Part shown: piece by piece, positions 5,254-9,774 of the stretch | Layout: each line of letters starts with the position of its first letter | Numbering within the stretch: position 1 is the first letter of the stretch | NCBI GenBank assembly: GCA_035291605.1 | Contig: DATDRS010000231.1 | Coordinates: forward strand, 1 to 9,774 | Source of the DNA: DATDRS01 sp035291605 | GTDB taxonomy: Bacteria; Chloroflexota; Anaerolineae; Anaerolineales; UBA6663 | Length of the DNA: 9,774 bases | Direction: 5' to 3' | Notes under the pieces: generated by a model | Seen by the model: only the letters and a program-made list of their open reading frames with translations | The model's database searches: none | Told to the model about the DNA's origin: nothing | Translations under genes and position numbers: made by a program

Positions 5254-6318
5254 TCAGCCCAGGCTTTGAAGGATTGCCGCCGACCGCGGGAACTTTCCGT
5301 TCAGCACCGCACGCAGTTCTTCGCGCAGCGCCGGAGACTGTTGGATAGCCGCCTGAGCGTGGGGTAGGACGGACTGTGCGATGCTCAGGTCCAGCGCAAT
5401 CTCAAGGTTGGTCGTCGAGGATGGGTCAAACAGTCCCGCACCGCTCCTTGTCCATGCATTGGCGAGGTAGATCATCGCTTCGCCCGGCACGGAGGGCGGC
5501 AAGTCAACAACATACCGCCGCAAAATGGTTTCAATCTGAATGAGGGGCCAGACGCCCGGTAATCGCTTTCCCAGGACGTGCTGGAGCTTCAGCCGGGCTA
5601 CGCGCTCGTCGCGGACAAGGCAACGGAGAAACTCGCTTTCGCCGTTGGCGGTGGCTTCCATGTGGGAAGAGGGCCGAGCCACCTTCACTTCACTCCCCGC
5701 CCATTGAATGATGGTCGTCATCGAAAGCAGGTCCTCATCTGACTCGTCGAGGCGAGGCGTGTCCATCGTCCCGACCAGGAACAGGTTGGGCGGGTATGGG
5801 ATCGGTTCGCTCAAGTGAGCGGTGGGCAGGCGCATGATCTGCCCATGCCGGAGTTGAAAGGCGACCTCGGAGAAGAAGCCCATCAACTCGGCCGGGCTGA
5901 TCCGCGTCAGGCACGCCAGGAACACCCGGTTCGCATTCTCCGGCTTCCAGGCTTCTTCGATGAGCGCGAGGATTTTGTCGGTGTTGAAGCGCGTCTGAGC
6001 CTCGGTGAACAGGGCGACCTCGCGGCTCGCCCCGGCCCACCACGCGTGACCGACCATCATCTGGCACCGAAGTAGGTCACCGCCGGTCAGCACTTGTGCG
6101 AGGCTTTGCACCAGCGCAATCTTTCCACTCTGCGCCGGGCCGGCCAGGATAGCCAGCGGCCTGGACTTGAGCGCCACGTAAAAGTTGACGATGGCAATTG
6201 GGTCGGCCCGGACTCCGGCCCCGGCCACCGCCCGGATCAAACGGGTGACCGTTTGTCGCTCGCCGTCGAGTTGCGCGTGCGGATGATTTTGAAGCAATGG
6301 ATTGCTCGCGATGGTCAT
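5254..6318 (-). CDS. McrB/MoxR-like AAA protein with degenerate catalytic motifs
   Basis: This 354-residue soluble protein follows the McrB-like AAA layout. It has a Walker A-like loop GPAQSGKI (60-67), a VGHAWWAG block (89-96), a Walker B-position strand RVFLACLTR (131-139), and PNLFLVGTMDT (177-187) at the sensor-1 position. McrB-type proteins usually have GKT/S, a strand ending in Asp-Glu followed by MN, GTxN at sensor 1 and an LDRA-type arginine. Here these read GKI, Ala-Cys, GTMD and SMTT. Nucleotide binding may remain through Lys66, but normal hydrolysis is doubtful. The frame is intact, which argues for a scaffold or regulatory role. ATG at 6318 lies 2 bp beyond the stop of the upstream gene. 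A TTG at 6324 overlapping that stop is an alternative and adds two residues. It is translationally coupled and followed 20 bp later by the 84-residue gene. Confidence 0.85.
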   Translation of the reverse strand: MTIASNPLLQNHPHAQLDGERQTVTRLIRAVAGAGVRADPIAIVNFYVALKSRPLAILAGPAQSGKIALVQSLAQVLTGGDLLRCQMMVGHAWWAGASREVALFTEAQTRFNTDKILALIEEAWKPENANRVFLACLTRISPAELMGFFSEVAFQLRHGQIMRLPTAHLSEPIPYPPNLFLVGTMDTPRLDESDEDLLSMTTIIQWAGSEVKVARPSSHMEATANGESEFLRCLVRDERVARLKLQHVLGKRLPGVWPLIQIETILRRYVVDLPPSVPGEAMIYLANAWTRSGAGLFDPSSTTNLEIALDLSIAQSVLPHAQAAIQQSPALREELRAVLNGKFPRSAAILQSLG

Positions 6319-6320
6319 AG

Positions 6321-6527
6321 TCAATGGGCCTGACCGTTAAACACCTTCCACCCGCAGATGCCCCAGCAAAGCGCCATAGCAAAGAAGAACAGGGCCAAGG
6401 CAACGATCCCGGCCACCTTCAGCCCGAAGAGCGGGATGACGACGAGCGCGACCAGCGGCAGGCTGCATAGCCACACAACCAGCGCCAGCGCCATCTCGTC
6501 AAAGTGAAAGCCAAGCCACTTGAGCAT
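6321..6527 (-). CDS. Small two-helix membrane protein, family not recognised
   Basis: This 68-residue protein has hydrophobic segments at about 12-34 and 37-59, a short charged start (LKWLGFHFDE) and a polar tail ending QAH. It contains Cys21 in helix one and Cys54 and Cys58 (CWGIC) in helix two. These could form an intramembrane thiol pair, but the function is unknown. ATG at 6527 is chosen because AAAGGAAGG lies 6 bp upstream. A longer frame from a TTG at 6575 has no such site. It stops 2 bp before the AAA gene start, which indicates coupled translation, and starts 49 bp after the 73-residue gene. Confidence 0.8.
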   Translation of the reverse strand: MLKWLGFHFDEMALALVVWLCSLPLVALVVIPLFGLKVAGIVALALFFFAMALCWGICGWKVFNGQAH

Positions 6528-6576
6528 TCGGCCTTCCTTTCTGCCGGACGCAGCGGATTGCGTCTTGGGTGCCAAC

Positions 6577-6798
6577 TCAGTGCTTTGTCTGCCGCTTCAC
6601 ACGCGATGTCACGATGGGCATGGAGACGATCAGGCTGAGCAGTCCAACCCACACTGTCCCGCCGATCTTCGCCACAAGCGGATAATTCCCAAACAGGCTG
6701 GCCGCCAGCAAGAACAGCAGCGCCGCGCCGATGGAAATGGGCAGGTAGATCAAGGCGCTCTTACGTGCGACTTCTTTCTCTGCTTGTTCGTGTTCCAT
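6577..6798 (-). CDS. Small two-helix membrane protein with charged N-terminus, family not recognised
   Basis: This 73-residue protein has a charged cytoplasmic-looking start (MEHEQAEKEVARK), hydrophobic segments at about 15-36 and 42-63, and a basic tail (SRVKRQTKH). By the positive-inside rule both ends face the cytoplasm. ATG at 6798 is preferred over ATG at 6804 because GGAG lies 8 bp upstream of it but only 2 bp upstream of the other. It lies 65 bp after the secreted-protein gene. I do not recognise a family. Its size and layout resemble the next gene (6321-6527), so the two may form a hetero-oligomer. Confidence 0.8.
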   Translation of the reverse strand: MEHEQAEKEVARKSALIYLPISIGAALLFLLAASLFGNYPLVAKIGGTVWVGLLSLIVSMPIVTSRVKRQTKH

Positions 6799-6863
6799 AA
6801 CCATTTCTCCCTCGACAGACAATCGGGGCGGTAGGCGAGACAGGGGATTGGGGCCAGCTGGCA

Positions 6864-7319
6864 TTAGCCAATCACCTTGACTGTGTCGTGACCGCAGAAG
6901 TGGGAGCCGTCAGTAAGCGCGCCGTGCAGATGGGCTTCTGTATCACCTGGTTGCAGGCCCACGGATTGAGTGTCAAATTGGAAGAGCAGATCTACGTACC
7001 CGTCGCTATTGACATCCTCGAAGGCGTAGCCCAGGGGGTGAGCAACCCTAACCTCGTCGTGCATGTGCGGACACATCGATCCAAACTGCACGCTGCTCAC
7101 ATCCACGTTCTCGACTTCGAAGATGGCGCTGCCCAGCAGGGCCACCGGGATCAAGCCTCTATTCTTGATGTTGACGGCGTTGGGGTCGCTCCCGGGTTTG
7201 ATGTCTATGGCCGCATGGGCATGGATATGCTCCTCATGGGCGTATGCCGCTTGAACGCCAGGGAAGAGGAGGGAAGCGATCAGGGTTACGAACAGCGGGA
7301 TGATCAATTTCCTAATCAC
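6864..7319 (-). CDS. Secreted His-rich IKPGSDPN-type protein, candidate extracytoplasmic metal binder
   Basis: This 151-residue protein has a clear signal peptide (basic start, hydrophobic core to about residue 20, AYA at 25-27). Cleavage after Ala27 would leave a mature protein starting HEEHIHAHAAIDIKPGSD. The body carries IKPGSDPN, GLIPVALLG (55-63) and the EF-hand-like EDVNSDGYVD (101-110), features of a family of secreted domains found in environmental bacteria and archaea. This copy adds metal-ligand clusters: CPHMHDE (83-89), HLH (130-132) and HFCGH (140-144), with Cys83 and Cys142 able to pair or bind metal. It likely sequesters copper in the periplasm or outside. An alternative cleavage after Ala24 (VQA) would not expose His. 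The start is GTG at 7319, preceded by AAAGGA; no ATG fits. It follows the right-hand ATPase by 94 bp. Confidence 0.88.
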   Translation of the reverse strand: MIRKLIIPLFVTLIASLLFPGVQAAYAHEEHIHAHAAIDIKPGSDPNAVNIKNRGLIPVALLGSAIFEVENVDVSSVQFGSMCPHMHDEVRVAHPLGYAFEDVNSDGYVDLLFQFDTQSVGLQPGDTEAHLHGALTDGSHFCGHDTVKVIG

Positions 7320-7344
7320 GTTGTTTTCCTTTCGTCCTCACATA

Positions 7345-7390
7345 GATATAAGGTGTGGTATCGAGCGAGTTTCCAGCGAGCGTTAGCGAA
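7345..7390 (-). promoter_or_regulatory. Possible promoter with three phased direct repeats before the secreted-protein gene
   Basis: AGCGAG, AGCGAG and AGCGAA occur at 7364-7369, 7375-7380 and 7385-7390, spaced by 11 and 10 bp, about one helical turn. On the minus strand a -10-like TATATC (7345-7350) and a -35-like TGGAAA (7370-7375) are 19 bp apart, the long spacing seen in MerR-family-regulated promoters. No dyad lies in the spacer, so the match is weak. The gene may simply be transcribed from the upstream ATPase. Confidence 0.3.
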
Positions 7391-7413
7391 TGTATATCAC
7401 CTCCCTGCGATGT

Positions 7414-9774
7414 CTAGCCGCCAGCGGTCGCCGGGGCTAGTTGTGATTGCCGCTCGCCTGCGCCACGCTGCGGCCTGTCCTCACGCCGGATGGAGGGCTT
7501 GAAGCGTTTGAGCAAAAGCGTGTTGAGCGTGACCGTCACCGAACTGATGGCCATCAACAATCCCGCGAGTTCCGGGCTGATGATGAGCGCGATGAAGGGG
7601 TAGAACAGCCCCGCGCCGACCGGGATGCCGAGCGTGTTGTAGACGAAGGCCCAGAATAGGTTCTGTTTCACCTTGCGCATGGTCGCTTTGGCGACTTCGA
7701 GCGCCACGACCACGTCGCGGATGTCGTCCTTGATCAGGATGACGTCGCCGGTCTCTTTGGCGACATCTGTACCCGACCCAATCGCCATGCCCACGTCCGC
7801 CTGCGCCAGCGCGGGCGCATCGTTCACCCCGTCGCCGACCATCGCCACCTTCTGGCCAAGCGCTTGCAGTTTCTTCACTTCGTCGGCCTTATCCTGCGGC
7901 AGCACTTCGGCGAGAACCCGATCAATTCCCACCTGCCGGGCGATGGCCTGCGCTGTGCGGCGGTTGTCGCCCGTGATCATGGCGACCTCCAGCCCCAGTT
8001 TGTGCAGCCGCTGGATGGCTTCGACGGAGTACTCTTTGAGCGTATCCGCCACCGCGATTAGCCCGGCGGACTGCCCGTCCACAGCCACGAACATCACGGT
8101 CTTACCATCGCCTTCAAGTCGCTCAGCCTGAGACATCAGCCCACTAAAATCCACGCCGCGTTCGCGCATCAACTTCCGGTTGCCGAGCAAGACGACATGG
8201 CCTTCCACCCGGGCCTCCACGCCGTGGCCAGGGATCGAGTTGAACGCCTCAGGTTCAGCCAGCGTCCCTACGGTGTGCGTTTCGGCCCCGCGCACAATCG
8301 CCTCACCTAATGGGTGCTCGCTGTTTTTCTCTGTGATCGCGGCAAGACGCAGTAATTGGTCGGCGAGTGGGGGATGGCGCGTCGTTTGATCGTCCACCAT
8401 CCACGCCCATTGCCCGCTGACCACGGTATCCGTGACCGATGGTTCACCCTTCGTCAACGTCCCCGTCTTGTCGAACACGATCGTCTGCAACTTGCTCGCG
8501 TTCTCGATGGCTTCCGCGCCTTTGAACAGCACCCCATGTTCAGCCGCCTTGCCCGTCCCGGCCATCATCGCGCTCGGCGTCGCCAGCCCCACCGCGCACG
8601 GGCAGGAGATGACCAGCACCGTCACCGAGAGCAGCAGCGAGAACCCGAACACGCCGATCTCGCCTAACTTGTACGGCGACAGGATGAAGCTGGAATTGGG
8701 GTCGAAGAACAATCGGTAGCCAAAGAAGAACCAGAAGAGGAAGACGACCACGGCCAGCATGTGCACCCCGAGGATGAAGTGCCCGGCCACCCAGTCGGCC
8801 AACTTCTGGATGGGCGCTTTGCTCGCCTGCGCGTCTTCGACGAGTTTGATGATCTGCGCGAGCGCCGTGTCCTTGCCGACGCGCGTGGCGGTGAACTTGA
8901 ACGCGCCCGTCTTGTTCAGCGTCCCGCCGATGACGTTGTCGCCGGCTTTCTTCTCGACCGGCAGGCTCTCGCCCGTGAGCATGGACTCGTCCACCGCCGA
9001 ATAGCCGTCCTTGACGATGCCATCCACCGGGATGCTCTCGCCGGGGCGCACCAAGATCAAATCTCCCATCTCCACTTCGTCGGCAGGGATTTCTTCTTCT
9101 CCGCCATCCCGGATAAGGCGCGCGATCTTGGGCTGGAGTTTCATCAGCTTGCGGATGGCTTCCGAGGTGCGCCCTCGCGTGAGCGCCTCCAGCCAGCGCC
9201 CCAGAATAATGAACGCCGTCAACAAGGCCGCGCTCTCGAAGAAGGTTGCGCCCTCGCCGCCGAAGCCCGCCTTTGGGAACAGCGTATTGATCACGGCGAT
9301 GCCATAGGCCGCGCCGATGCCGGTGGCGTACAGCAGGTTCATGTCGGTGACGCCGTGCCGGAGGCCGCGCCAGGAGTTGGTGAAGAACTGCCTGCCAGGG
9401 CCGAAGACGATGGGCGTGGTGAGCAGGCCGATGACCCACTTGTACGACAACCCCACCGGCACGAATGCCTTGAACGGGCCGAGCATGTCGTAGAATGTCC
9501 CGATCATGACGATCAGCCCGATGGTTCCGGCGATGACCAGATTGCGTGCCTGTCGTTTGATTTCCTCTTCGCGCGCCTGCCGCTCGCGGTCGAGCGCGTC
9601 GGCGCCCTCGCTGCGCTCCTGCGCCTCGTAACCGACATCGCGCACGGCCCGTTTCATCTGGCTGACCGTCACCACGCCAGGGATATAGGTCACGCGCGCT
9701 GTGCCCAGGCCGAGATTGACGACCGCGCTGGTCACGCCGTCAAGTTCTTTGAGCCCCTCTTCGACGTGCGAGAC
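7414..9774 (-). CDS. copA: Cu(I)-type P1B ATPase (CopA-like), N-terminus cut by window edge
   Basis: Inner-membrane ATPase that exports Cu(I) from the cytoplasm. 786 residues are visible and the frame runs off the right edge. It enters inside an HMA domain (VSHVEEGLKELDGV); the CxxC that normally lies just before this would be outside the window. Motifs by position: TGES at 8965-8976, CPC in the sixth helix at 8596-8604, DKTGT at 8458-8472, SEHP and TGDN in the soluble domains, GDGVNDAPAL at 7807-7836. Both Cu(I)-specific membrane signatures are present: Tyr-Asn in helix seven (7636-7641) and MxxSS in helix eight (M at 7552-7554). This makes Cu(I) the clear substrate. It lacks the low-complexity insert found in the paralogue at 1-2376. 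It is the first visible gene in the row of minus-strand genes and ends with TAG at 7414. Confidence 0.97.
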   Translation of the reverse strand, partial: VSHVEEGLKELDGVTSAVVNLGLGTARVTYIPGVVTVSQMKRAVRDVGYEAQERSEGADALDRERQAREEEIKRQARNLVIAGTIGLIVMIGTFYDMLGPFKAFVPVGLSYKWVIGLLTTPIVFGPGRQFFTNSWRGLRHGVTDMNLLYATGIGAAYGIAVINTLFPKAGFGGEGATFFESAALLTAFIILGRWLEALTRGRTSEAIRKLMKLQPKIARLIRDGGEEEIPADEVEMGDLILVRPGESIPVDGIVKDGYSAVDESMLTGESLPVEKKAGDNVIGGTLNKTGAFKFTATRVGKDTALAQIIKLVEDAQASKAPIQKLADWVAGHFILGVHMLAVVVFLFWFFFGYRLFFDPNSSFILSPYKLGEIGVFGFSLLLSVTVLVISCPCAVGLATPSAMMAGTGKAAEHGVLFKGAEAIENASKLQTIVFDKTGTLTKGEPSVTDTVVSGQWAWMVDDQTTRHPPLADQLLRLAAITEKNSEHPLGEAIVRGAETHTVGTLAEPEAFNSIPGHGVEARVEGHVVLLGNRKLMRERGVDFSGLMSQAERLEGDGKTVMFVAVDGQSAGLIAVADTLKEYSVEAIQRLHKLGLEVAMITGDNRRTAQAIARQVGIDRVLAEVLPQDKADEVKKLQALGQKVAMVGDGVNDAPALAQADVGMAIGSGTDVAKETGDVILIKDDIRDVVVALEVAKATMRKVKQNLFWAFVYNTLGIPVGAGLFYPFIALIISPELAGLLMAISSVTVTLNTLLLKRFKPSIRREDRPQRGAGERQSQLAPATAGG

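Noticed and set aside
7398..7405. Strong Shine-Dalgarno-like GGGAGGTG on the minus strand just after the right-hand ATPase stop
   Set aside because: It is followed by GATATACATTCGCTAA with no ATG, GTG or TTG start at a useful distance, and the frame stops at once. It is probably chance or a decayed start.
6888..7502. 204-codon plus-strand open frame opposite the secreted protein
   Set aside because: It crosses the gap and two minus-strand genes, has no ribosome binding site, and the signal peptide and IKPGSDPN domain are on the other strand.
8540..9439. 299-codon minus-strand open frame within the right-hand ATPase
   Set aside because: It is a shifted-frame shadow of the ATPase, which is continuous with all its motifs in another frame.

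Overview
The window looks like a chromosomal metal-handling (most likely copper) cluster from a moderately GC-rich bacterium. A bacterium is indicated by the Shine-Dalgarno-led genes, a rho-independent terminator, a consensus sigma-70-type promoter and a lipoprotein diacylglyceryl transferase (Lgt) homologue. I cannot fix the taxon. A secreted domain of the IKPGSDPN type, short 7-bp tandem repeats inside a coding region and a GC-rich palindromic repeat together suggest Chloroflexota or a similar environmental phylum, but this is a low-confidence inference. No rRNA, tRNA, CRISPR array, transposase or integrase was seen.

Every supported gene is on the minus strand, so transcription runs from right to left. 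At the right edge is a Cu(I)-type P1B ATPase (7414-9774, N-terminus cut by the window). It is followed by a secreted His-rich protein (6864-7319), two small two-helix membrane proteins (6577-6798 and 6321-6527), a divergent McrB/MoxR-like AAA protein lacking key catalytic residues (5254-6318), a small membrane protein with a Met/His-rich segment (4979-5233), a 57-residue stand-alone YHS metal-binding protein (4789-4962), a 54-nt hairpin repeat, and the Lgt homologue (3891-4691). Small gaps make 7319 down to 4789 a likely operon, and lgt may be part of it.

After a 305-bp gap comes a second unit with its own promoter (-35 at 3651-3656, -10 at 3629-3634). It encodes two hydrophobic proteins of 170 and 117 residues, and a good terminator (2646-2679) closes it. 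After another gap (2377-2704) holding two inverted repeats is a second P1B ATPase, with an N-terminal YHS domain and two HMA domains (1-2376, C-terminus cut by the window).

A working model, which is inference, has two exporters moving Cu(I) out of the cytoplasm, YHS domains and HMA domains delivering it, and the secreted His-rich protein binding it outside the membrane. The small membrane proteins, the AAA pseudo-ATPase-like protein and the Lgt homologue would be accessory parts of unknown role. The most unusual items are the AAA protein with lost Walker B acids, the secreted protein whose predicted mature N-terminus is histidine, and the conserved-looking but unrecognised small membrane proteins.
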